Part shown: positions 27,139 through 33,813 of the stretch, one piece after another
How positions within the stretch are numbered: position 1 is the stretch's first letter
How the letters are laid out: each line of letters begins with the position of its first letter
Origin: Magnetovibrio sp.
Lineage (GTDB): Bacteria > Pseudomonadota > Alphaproteobacteria > Rhodospirillales > Casp-alpha2
Assembly (NCBI GenBank): GCA_002722175.1
Contig: PBKU01000033.1
Span: 1 to 64,000 of the forward strand
Direction: 5' to 3'
DNA length: 64,000 nucleotides
Position numbers and translations under genes: made by a program
The notes under the pieces: model-generated
What the model was told of the DNA's origin: nothing
The model's database searches: none
Seen by the model: only the letters and a program-made list of their open reading frames with translations

Positions 27139-27174
27139 AGGCAACCTCCTATATTTGCCTATTTATTAGGCAAA
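27139..27174 (-). promoter_or_regulatory. Possible three-arm switch leader of dusB with strong Shine-Dalgarno
   Basis: On the minus strand arm 1 TTTGCCTA (27174-27167) and arm 2 TAGGCAAA (27161-27154) form a perfect 8-bp hairpin with a 5-base loop. Arm 3 TTGCCT (27144-27139) repeats the core of arm 1 and can pair instead with AGGCAA of arm 2, placing the AGGAGG (27150-27145) in the loop. Arm 3 ends one base before the TTG start. This is the layout of a bistable translational switch. The pairing is seen in the sequence; function is inferred. Arm 1-arm 2 is the more stable pair, leaving the SD open by default. Confidence 0.5.
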
Positions 27175-27209
27175 AATTCATATTTCGCAAGGATATTAAG
27201 GTTAAGTCT

Positions 27210-28007
27210 TTAGGCTAGCAACACGTCAGTAACAAACTTTACCCCTAGATAACCAAGAGTGAGTAGCAAATAGGCAACGAGAATTATTCGTGCTGCTTGG
27301 CGCCCTCGTAACCCCGTTCGTTGCTGAATCCAAAGTACTATTGCAATTGTTAGAAAGGCGGAAATAGTTAGAATTGTTTTGTGGTCAAATTTGAGAAATA
27401 CCTTTTCCGTTATCCAGTTAATGCTAATACCGGTAAGTAGACCAAGACCTAAAATGATTTCGCCAAATACTAAATAGCGCTTGGTTAATTGGTCCGAGTC
27501 AACTAATGATGGAAGAAGACTAATTATATGCCCTTTTCGTTTTGTCTTTAGTGCTGTTTCTTGTAACACTGCGGCAACTGCGCTTACGGCGGCAATAGTG
27601 ACAAGAGAGTACGTCAATAATGACGTGAAAATGTGAAAAAAAACCCAAGTACTATAGGCAGTCTCTAGCGACGCCACCGGTACTTTATTTGAAAACAGTG
27701 CTAATACGGCTAAAAGAGACATGTAGATACAAATGATTGGAGACAATCGCCACGCAGTTTGATTGGTAATATTTGCTAAACAAAATACAATCATTACAGT
27801 CGCAATGGTAACCCATAGAGCTGAAGAAAAATCAACATGCCATGCTCCAAAAACTCGAGAGAAGGCAATCCCAAATGAACATAGGGTTGCAAGAACGATT
27901 GCTATCCAATACAGGCTGTCACGTTTTACATTTTTCCGGAAAAATGTTGCTAGGGGCCCAATTAGCAATATTATTGCGGCTAGGTTGAGTATTGTAGAAT
28001 GGGTCAT
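27210..28007 (-). CDS. Cytochrome c assembly (CcsA/HemX)-like membrane protein, YpjD family
   Basis: A 265-residue integral membrane protein with about eight helices, matching the CcsA/CcmC-related YpjD/HemX family. The mid-protein HIFTSLLTYSLVTIAAVSAV helix and the C-terminal GLRGRQAARIILVAYLLLTLGYLG segment are typical. True CcsA/CcmC proteins carry a tryptophan-rich heme-handling loop (WGxxW), which I do not see. It may help heme handling or have lost that role. It is divergent from hemB across 225 bases, which supports a heme link. Confidence 0.8.
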   Translation of the reverse strand: MTHSTILNLAAIILLIGPLATFFRKNVKRDSLYWIAIVLATLCSFGIAFSRVFGAWHVDFSSALWVTIATVMIVFCLANITNQTAWRLSPIICIYMSLLAVLALFSNKVPVASLETAYSTWVFFHIFTSLLTYSLVTIAAVSAVAAVLQETALKTKRKGHIISLLPSLVDSDQLTKRYLVFGEIILGLGLLTGISINWITEKVFLKFDHKTILTISAFLTIAIVLWIQQRTGLRGRQAARIILVAYLLLTLGYLGVKFVTDVLLA

Positions 28008-28232
28008 GGCAAATTGATACTGCTACTATTAATTTTGTTTTGAAGATTTAGATAAATTATAAAAAGGTAATTTTCTAGTGCATTATTTTTAAGTATAGAA
28101 TAATTAATAAAATAGAAACTTGATTAGATACAATCAAATCTTTCACATTATTGTTAAGCAGTTTAATTTATCTGGTCCCTCTAAAGCAATACAACACTGG
28201 CGCATTTGATTCGCTTAGCCTATGATAGGTGT

Positions 28233-29237
28233 ATGAATGATCTTTTTGCATCTTCAAGGTTTCCAGCAATCCGAATGCGCAGAAATCGGCAAAAACCATG
28301 GTTACGTTCTCTTGTTGCTGAGCAATCTCTTTCGGTTTCCGATTTAATATTACCTATTTTCGTTATTGAGGGGGAGAACGAGAAAAGGCCAATAGATTCA
28401 ATGCCTGGGGTTCAACGTTGGAGCATTGACCTGGTTCCTGAAATTGCAAATTCAGCATCAGAATTGGGAATCCCCTTAGTTGCCCTATTTCCATATATTG
28501 AAAAAAAAAGAAAAACGCCTACCGCCGAGGAAGCTCTTAATCCAGAAAACTTAGTATGCCGAGCACTTCGCTCTATTCGTGAGGCTGGAATAAACATTGG
28601 AACGTTATGTGACGTTGCGCTCGATCCATATAGCTCGCACGGGCACGATGGTATTGTTCAAGACGGAAAAATACTAAACGACGAATCAATTGATATATTG
28701 TGTGAGCAGGCAATAGGTCAAGCTGCTGCAGGTTGTGATATTGTAGCACCCTCCGATATGCTGGATGGTCGTGTAGGTAAAATTCGCAAAGCGCTTGATT
28801 CTAATGGCTTTGAGGATACGCCTATCATGGCTTATGCCGCGAAATACGCATCAAATTTTTATGGACCATTCAGAGATGCCATAGGTACATTGGAAACTCT
28901 TACGGGAGATAAAAAGACGTATCAGATGAACCCTGCGAATAGCGATGAGGCTTTGCGAGAAGTTGCGCTAGATATTGGGGAAGGTGCGGACATGGTAATA
29001 ATAAAGCCTGGCCTTCCATATCTCGATATTATTTATCGTACTAAGGAAGCCTTTTGTATACCAACCTTTGTATACAACGTCTCTGGTGAATATGCTATGA
29101 TAAAGGCGGCAGCTAGTAGTGGTTCATTAGATTATGAGAAAGCTATTATGGAGATACTTATAGGTTTCAAACGAGCAGGTGCGGATGGAATATTGACATA
29201 TTCAGCACTAGATGCCGCAAGGATACTTAAGGGATAG
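28233..29237 (+). CDS. hemB: Delta-aminolevulinic acid dehydratase (porphobilinogen synthase)
   Basis: Condenses two 5-aminolevulinates to porphobilinogen, the first common tetrapyrrole step. The N-terminal RFPAIRMRRNRQKPWLR is a family signature. Active-site lysine regions MAYAAKYASNFYGPFRDA and DMVIIKPGLPYLD are intact. The metal region DVALDPYSSHGHDG shows DxALDPY in place of the zinc cysteine cluster, so the enzyme is Mg-type, as in many alphaproteobacteria. ATG 28233 is preferred over the TTG at 28206: GATAGG lies just upstream and the family N-terminus fits (334 residues). It diverges from the YpjD-like gene. Confidence 0.95.
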   Translation: MNDLFASSRFPAIRMRRNRQKPWLRSLVAEQSLSVSDLILPIFVIEGENEKRPIDSMPGVQRWSIDLVPEIANSASELGIPLVALFPYIEKKRKTPTAEEALNPENLVCRALRSIREAGINIGTLCDVALDPYSSHGHDGIVQDGKILNDESIDILCEQAIGQAAAGCDIVAPSDMLDGRVGKIRKALDSNGFEDTPIMAYAAKYASNFYGPFRDAIGTLETLTGDKKTYQMNPANSDEALREVALDIGEGADMVIIKPGLPYLDIIYRTKEAFCIPTFVYNVSGEYAMIKAAASSGSLDYEKAIMEILIGFKRAGADGILTYSALDAARILKG

Positions 29238-29335
29238 AAAAAAATTTAACTACAAAGAAATGGCAATTCAAATGATGGCTACCCCACCAATTATGATTCT
29301 GGCCTTATTGGCTACTGATTAAGAGGAACTAATTG

Positions 29336-30544
29336 ATGTCTTTAGCTAATAATTTAAATACTGGACCGCTTTTGGGCCTCCGAATTCTTGATTTGACGCG
29401 TATTTTATCGGGTCCTTTCTGCACTATGATGCTTGGAGATATGGGCGCAGAGATAGTTAAAGTTGAACGACCTGGTCTAGGAGATGATACACGTGCTTTT
29501 GCTCCGCCGTTTCAAGGAGAAGAATCTGCATATTTTCTGTCAGTTAACCGGAACAAGAAAAGTATTACGTTAGATCTGAAACAAGAACTTGCTAAGAAAA
29601 TATTATGGCGCTTGATTTTGAGTTCAGATGTTCTCGTTGAGAATTTTAGGCCGACTGCTCTAGCAAGACTTGGATTCAGTTATGATGCTGTTGCAGCACG
29701 TAACCCAAAGCTAATATATGGCTCAATATCTGGTTTTGGTGATACAGGTCCAGAATCTTCTCGGCCAGGCTATGACTTAATAGTTCAAGGTGAGTCAGGT
29801 ATGATGGATATCACGGGAGATCCAGATGGTCCACCAACTAAGATGGGAACTTCTATTGCTGATATGGTTGCCGGAATGATGTTGAGTCAAGGCATTCTCG
29901 CAGCACTGCATTCTCGTTCTGTTACTGGTAAAGGTCAGCATGTAAAGGTTTCGATGTTAGAAGCTCTTGCATCACTTCTTACGTATCAAGCGGGAAACTA
30001 CTATGCTACAGGTGTTTCACCCAAACGTCGCGGGAACGCACATCCGTCTATTGTACCCTATGAGACAGTTAAGGCTGCAGATGGTTGGGTCAATATTAGT
30101 GTTGCAAATGATTCCCTATGGATAAAATTCTGTGAAGCGATTGGAAAAGAAGATTGGAAGAAGCATCCTCATTTTTCAACTGCTCCTGATCGAGTGCGCA
30201 ACCGTGATGAACTAATGTCGTTATTAACGGATGTGCTTAAGAAAAAAGATCGTGCTTATTGGATTGATATTTTGAAGTCGTATGGTGTTCCCTGTGGCTC
30301 CATTGCTCAAGTTGACGAAATTTGTGAGAGTGCAACGTTAAAGGCAAGGAATATGATTTGGGAGATGGAGCATAAAACTGCCGGTCAGGTTAGAACGATT
30401 GGAAATCCTATAGTGTTTACAGAAACTGCTTTAGGGACTCCTAATGCTCCTCCCCTGCTCGGGGAGCATACAGAGCTGATTTTAACGGATTTGGGATACT
30501 CAAAAGAAGAAATTACAAAAATGAAAAAAAGTGCTCTGTTTTAG
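29336..30544 (+). CDS. Family III CoA-transferase (CaiB/BaiF)
   Basis: A CoA transferase of about 402 residues with the interlocked-dimer family III fold. N-terminal LDLTRILSGPFCTMMLGDMGAEIVK-type block, VENFRP, the catalytic Asp in RPGYDLIVQGESG, and PPLLGEHTE at the end are diagnostic. It moves CoA between carboxylic acids such as formyl/oxalyl, succinyl/mesaconyl or carnitine derivatives; the acid is not deducible. ATG 29336 is chosen because AGAGGA (29322-29327) is eight bases upstream; a TTG immediately before it is the alternative. No acyl-CoA partner enzyme is adjacent. Confidence 0.92.
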   Translation: MSLANNLNTGPLLGLRILDLTRILSGPFCTMMLGDMGAEIVKVERPGLGDDTRAFAPPFQGEESAYFLSVNRNKKSITLDLKQELAKKILWRLILSSDVLVENFRPTALARLGFSYDAVAARNPKLIYGSISGFGDTGPESSRPGYDLIVQGESGMMDITGDPDGPPTKMGTSIADMVAGMMLSQGILAALHSRSVTGKGQHVKVSMLEALASLLTYQAGNYYATGVSPKRRGNAHPSIVPYETVKAADGWVNISVANDSLWIKFCEAIGKEDWKKHPHFSTAPDRVRNRDELMSLLTDVLKKKDRAYWIDILKSYGVPCGSIAQVDEICESATLKARNMIWEMEHKTAGQVRTIGNPIVFTETALGTPNAPPLLGEHTELILTDLGYSKEEITKMKKSALF

Positions 30545-30604
30545 ATTTTACTAGAATTAGTAAAAAAAACATACAAAATAAGCCTTAAGGTCCTTTTTAT
30601 AAAA

Positions 30605-31327
30605 ATGAAACCTAACTTTCAATTTGATCATAATCGTTTCTATGCGACGTCCCCTCAGCCTTGCCCTTATATCAAAGGAAAAACCGAGCAGCGTATTTTT
30701 ACCGAATTACGGGGCAATAGGATTCAAACCTTGTATGATGATCTAAGTCGCTCAGGGTTTAGACGTTCTCAAGACGTTTGCTACATTCCTGCCTGCTCAG
30801 ACTGCAAAGACTGCATTGCTGTTCGAATAATTACTGATGAATTTACTCCGTCAGCTAGTCAGAAGCGTTGCATAAAAAAAAATGAAGACCTTATATCTGT
30901 AGAATTATCTCCTAGTTCTTCGTACGAGCAGTATGCATTGTTTAAAACTTATCAGGAAGTGCGACATAACGATAGTGAGATGCTGCAAATGAGTTTTAAA
31001 AATTTTAAAAACTTTGTTGAGAAAACTCCTGTGGAAACAAAGCTAGTCGAATTTCGACTTTTCGATAATAGATTGATGGCTGTTTGTCTGTTCGACAAAA
31101 TAAGTGATGGCTTTTCTGCGGTTTACAGTTTTTTTGATCCTTTTGTTAAGGGTCGAGGATTAGGGAATTACATGGTTTTGTGGCTTGTTCTTGAAGCGAA
31201 GAAGCTAGGATTACCGTTTGTTTATTTGGGGTATTGGATAAAACGAAGTCAAAAAATGTCATACAAAGACAAATTTCAGCCATTAGAGTATTTTACCCCT
31301 GAGGGGTGGAAAAGGGTTTTAGTTTAA
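30605..31327 (+). CDS. bpt: Aspartate/glutamate leucyltransferase (Bpt, N-end rule)
   Basis: Transfers leucine from tRNA to proteins with N-terminal Asp or Glu, marking them for ClpAP degradation. The 240-residue protein has both halves of the ATE/Bpt family. The N-terminal part is cysteine-rich (CPYIKG, then CYIPACSDCKDCIAVRI). The C-terminal acyltransferase-like part has SFFDPFVKGRGLGNYMVL, YLGYWI and MSYKDKFQPLE. Short N- and C-termini and the alphaproteobacterial context favour Bpt over eukaryotic-type arginyltransferase. hemB and bpt are often neighbours in alphaproteobacteria, here with a CoA transferase gene between them. Confidence 0.9.
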   Translation: MKPNFQFDHNRFYATSPQPCPYIKGKTEQRIFTELRGNRIQTLYDDLSRSGFRRSQDVCYIPACSDCKDCIAVRIITDEFTPSASQKRCIKKNEDLISVELSPSSSYEQYALFKTYQEVRHNDSEMLQMSFKNFKNFVEKTPVETKLVEFRLFDNRLMAVCLFDKISDGFSAVYSFFDPFVKGRGLGNYMVLWLVLEAKKLGLPFVYLGYWIKRSQKMSYKDKFQPLEYFTPEGWKRVLV

Positions 31328-31520
31328 AAATCTAGTTTTCAGTAGGCTGCAAGAATACATTTTTTACTTCTCTTGCCTTATAAATGCCTGGTAGTTGAAT
31401 TGGTGGATTATTAAAGTTTTTCAATATATGAGTTTATTATTATTGTACTATTTCGTGCATAAAGGGTAGCATCTTTAAAATTGTCAGTTAGTTATTTAAT
31501 TAACAATTCGGGAGGAAAAA

Positions 31521-32618
31521 ATGCAAAGACGTAAATTCTTAAGAAAGGTTGGAGCTACTGCTGCAACTGGAGTAGCGGCGGTAGGGGCTCTATCGACACC
31601 GTCAATAGCGCAAGGTTTGCAAAAAATGGTGGTTGTTTCAACTTGGCCGCGTGATTTTCCAGGCCTTGGTACTGGCGCACAGCGGGTAGCTAAACGCATA
31701 AACGACATGACGAATGGCAGGATTAGTGTTGAATATTTTGCTGCCAAGGAAAGAGTGGGGGCATTTGACGCGTTTGATGAGGTGGCATCTGGCAAATCAC
31801 AGGCATATCATGCTGCCGATTATTACTGGAAGGGAAAGCACCTTGGTTGGGCTTATTTTACAGCGGTTCCATTTGGCTTAAGTTATACTGAAATAAATGC
31901 CTGGATCCGTTATGGAGGTGGACAACAGCTTTGGGATGAGCTTGCAGCTGATTTTGGCCTAAAATGTGTAATGGCGGGTAATACTGGTTGTCAAATGGGT
32001 GGCTGGTTTAACAAAGAAATTAATTCAGCTGAAGATTTAAAAGGCCTTAAAATGCGTATTCCTGGCCTTGGTGGTGATGTTATGGCAAAACTAGGTGCAT
32101 CTCCCGTATCGCTTCCAGGCGGACAAATTTATGAAAACCTTGTCTCTGGGGCTATTGATGCTACCGAATGGGTTGGGCCATGGAATGATAGCTTTATGAA
32201 GTTTTATGAAGCTGCCAAATATTATTATTACCCTGGGATGCATGAGCCAGGTTCGATGCTTGCATTGGGAATGAATAAGAAATGGTGGGATAGCTTGTCC
32301 AAATCTGACCAGCTAATTATCGAAGGATGTGCAGCGTGGGAAAATGATGAAATGATGGCCGAATATAATATGAAAAGTGGTTCGGCATTGACGAAATTAA
32401 TCACCGAGCAGGGTGTAAAATTGCGGCAGTTCAATGATGATGTGTATGACAGCTTTGCAGAAGCAGCAGAAGAAGTTTTTGCGGGTGTTCGTGCGCATAG
32501 TGCTCTGGCAAGAAAGATTGATGCTAGCTTTATGGCAGCCCGAAAAGACCTGGGTGGGTGGTCAAAAATTTCTGACCAGGCGTTTCTTGCTCAAAGAAAT
32601 CGTGCGCTTGACCTATAA
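31521..32618 (+). CDS. dctP: TRAP transporter periplasmic binding protein (DctP/TakP family), Tat-exported
   Basis: A 365-residue solute-binding protein. The N-terminus QRRKFLRK followed by a hydrophobic stretch and PSIAQ is a twin-arginine signal. The mature protein follows TakP, the Rhodobacter alpha-keto-acid binder: GNTGCQMGGWF, LKGLKMRIPGLGG with the ligand Arg, GAIDATEWVGPWND and YYYYPGMHEPG. Ligand is probably a keto or other organic acid. A very strong SD (GGGAGG, 31510-31515) five bases before the ATG implies high expression. It is separated from dctQ by a hairpin, consistent with excess binding protein over permease. Confidence 0.95.
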   Translation: MQRRKFLRKVGATAATGVAAVGALSTPSIAQGLQKMVVVSTWPRDFPGLGTGAQRVAKRINDMTNGRISVEYFAAKERVGAFDAFDEVASGKSQAYHAADYYWKGKHLGWAYFTAVPFGLSYTEINAWIRYGGGQQLWDELAADFGLKCVMAGNTGCQMGGWFNKEINSAEDLKGLKMRIPGLGGDVMAKLGASPVSLPGGQIYENLVSGAIDATEWVGPWNDSFMKFYEAAKYYYYPGMHEPGSMLALGMNKKWWDSLSKSDQLIIEGCAAWENDEMMAEYNMKSGSALTKLITEQGVKLRQFNDDVYDSFAEAAEEVFAGVRAHSALARKIDASFMAARKDLGGWSKISDQAFLAQRNRALDL

Positions 32619-32638
32619 TAGCTAGTTCTTCGATTAAG

Positions 32639-32671
32639 GGTGCGGGACTTTAGTGGTTCCGCATCTTTCTT
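32639..32671 (+). terminator. Hairpin with T-rich tail between dctP and dctQ
   Basis: GGTGCGGGAC (32639-32648) pairs with GTTCCGCATC (32656-32665): ten pairs, two of them G-T, with a 7-base loop, followed by TTTCTT. It starts 20 bases after the dctP stop. As an imperfect intrinsic terminator it would attenuate transcription into dctQM and protect the dctP 3' end. It is the most GC-rich hairpin I found in the window. Confidence 0.65.
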
Positions 32672-32703
32672 ACCGCGCGTTTTATTACCCTGTGAATTAG
32701 GGG

Positions 32704-32729
32704 GGTCTGGGGAGCAACCAGGCTAGACC
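32704..32729 (+). repeat. Second hairpin upstream of dctQ
   Basis: GGTC (32704-32707) with GACC (32726-32729) and, inside it, TGG/CCA extend to a stem around the loop GGAGCAA. It sits between the dctP terminator-like hairpin and the dctQ Shine-Dalgarno (GGAAGGA, 32748-32754). It could stabilise the dctQM 5' end. The stem is short and interrupted. Confidence 0.35.
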
Positions 32730-32763
32730 TCAGTACAAAGAAAGTCTGGAAGGACATATCTTG

Positions 32764-33786
32764 ATGGATAAAAGGGATCTCCTTTTTGATAGAGAGTTTG
32801 TTGTTTTGCTTTTATCTCGGTTTATTGGGTATGGAATGGTGATCACAACCATTTCTTTCTTATTGAATAATTATCTGAATTACTGGCGCGACTGGCCCGG
32901 ATTAGCTAGTTTTTTCACTCATTATCAGTTGTTTGAAGCCGATCAATCCGCTCCTATTTCTGCGGAATCGCTAACACTGGCGCATGTTCAGTTTGGTTTG
33001 TATGTAGTACCCCTCCTATGCCTGGCATTATTTTTGATAAAAACACCTCACCAAAACCTTAAGTCTGATGCTGATTTTCTTTCAGGGCTATGCAGCTATT
33101 TTATAAGGGCGTCCTTTTGGTCTGTTCTGTTGATAGGAATCTTTGATCTTATAATCTCATTTATGAGACTCGAAGAAACATTGGCTTTGGTGTTTGGTGA
33201 TAAATTAGCGGAAGACCTTGGTCGTTCTCAATTCCGTGGGGAAATGGTGCATTATCCCCTGATCGCGGTTTCTTTTATTATTGCTTGTTTTTCTCGTTCA
33301 CTTGGTTTCACTTGGCTATCACTTCTTATTGTGATTGCTGAAATTCAAATAGTAATTGCGCGATTTGTTTTTTCGTATGAACAGGCGTTCATGGCAGATT
33401 TAGTGCGATTTTGGTATGGTGCACTTTTTCTTTTCGCAAGTGCCTATACTCTTCTTGAAGAAGGACATGTTCGAGTTGATATTTTGTATTCAGGCTTCAA
33501 CGACGAGGCAAAGGCTTGGACAAATAGCTTGGGGGCGCTTTTTTTAGGAATACCGCTTTGCTGGATTATTCTAGTACTAGGTATGTCGGGAAAATTTAGT
33601 GTTATAAATGGTCCCTTGCTCACATTTGAAATAACCCAACAGGGTTATGGCCTCTTCGTAAAATATTGGTTGGCAGTATTTTTGATGATATTTGCTGTTT
33701 CCATGATGATTCAATTTGCTAGTCAGTTTTTAAAAAGTGTTTGGACGTTAACAAAACCGCCTGATGAAAATAATACTTCTGCATAG
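32764..33786 (+). CDS. dctQ: TRAP transporter small permease subunit DctQ, unusually large
   Basis: About 340 residues, compared with the usual 160-200 of DctQ. The C-terminal half carries the DctQ hallmark LLEEGHVRVDILY (around 231-243) between membrane helices. The N-terminal half (to about residue 200) adds roughly five more hydrophobic helices (near 12-35, 75-93, 118-135, 165-180, 183-203) that a normal DctQ lacks. ATG 32764 follows GGAAGGA with nine bases; the TTG immediately before it is the alternative. It pairs with the enlarged DctM downstream, so both membrane subunits are expanded. Confidence 0.85.
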   Translation: MDKRDLLFDREFVVLLLSRFIGYGMVITTISFLLNNYLNYWRDWPGLASFFTHYQLFEADQSAPISAESLTLAHVQFGLYVVPLLCLALFLIKTPHQNLKSDADFLSGLCSYFIRASFWSVLLIGIFDLIISFMRLEETLALVFGDKLAEDLGRSQFRGEMVHYPLIAVSFIIACFSRSLGFTWLSLLIVIAEIQIVIARFVFSYEQAFMADLVRFWYGALFLFASAYTLLEEGHVRVDILYSGFNDEAKAWTNSLGALFLGIPLCWIILVLGMSGKFSVINGPLLTFEITQQGYGLFVKYWLAVFLMIFAVSMMIQFASQFLKSVWTLTKPPDENNTSA

Positions 33787-33813
33787 GGTTTTAAAAGTCT
33801 AGGTGATTTAAAA

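Noticed and set aside
28120-28137. FNR-like site TTGAT...ATCAA between the YpjD-like gene and hemB
   Set aside because: The half-sites are separated by eight bases, whereas FNR/FnrL sites need four. The inverted repeat is real but short.
30605-31327. Eukaryotic-type arginyl-tRNA-protein transferase
   Set aside because: Length and motifs fit the bacterial Bpt leucyltransferase better; the two share a fold.
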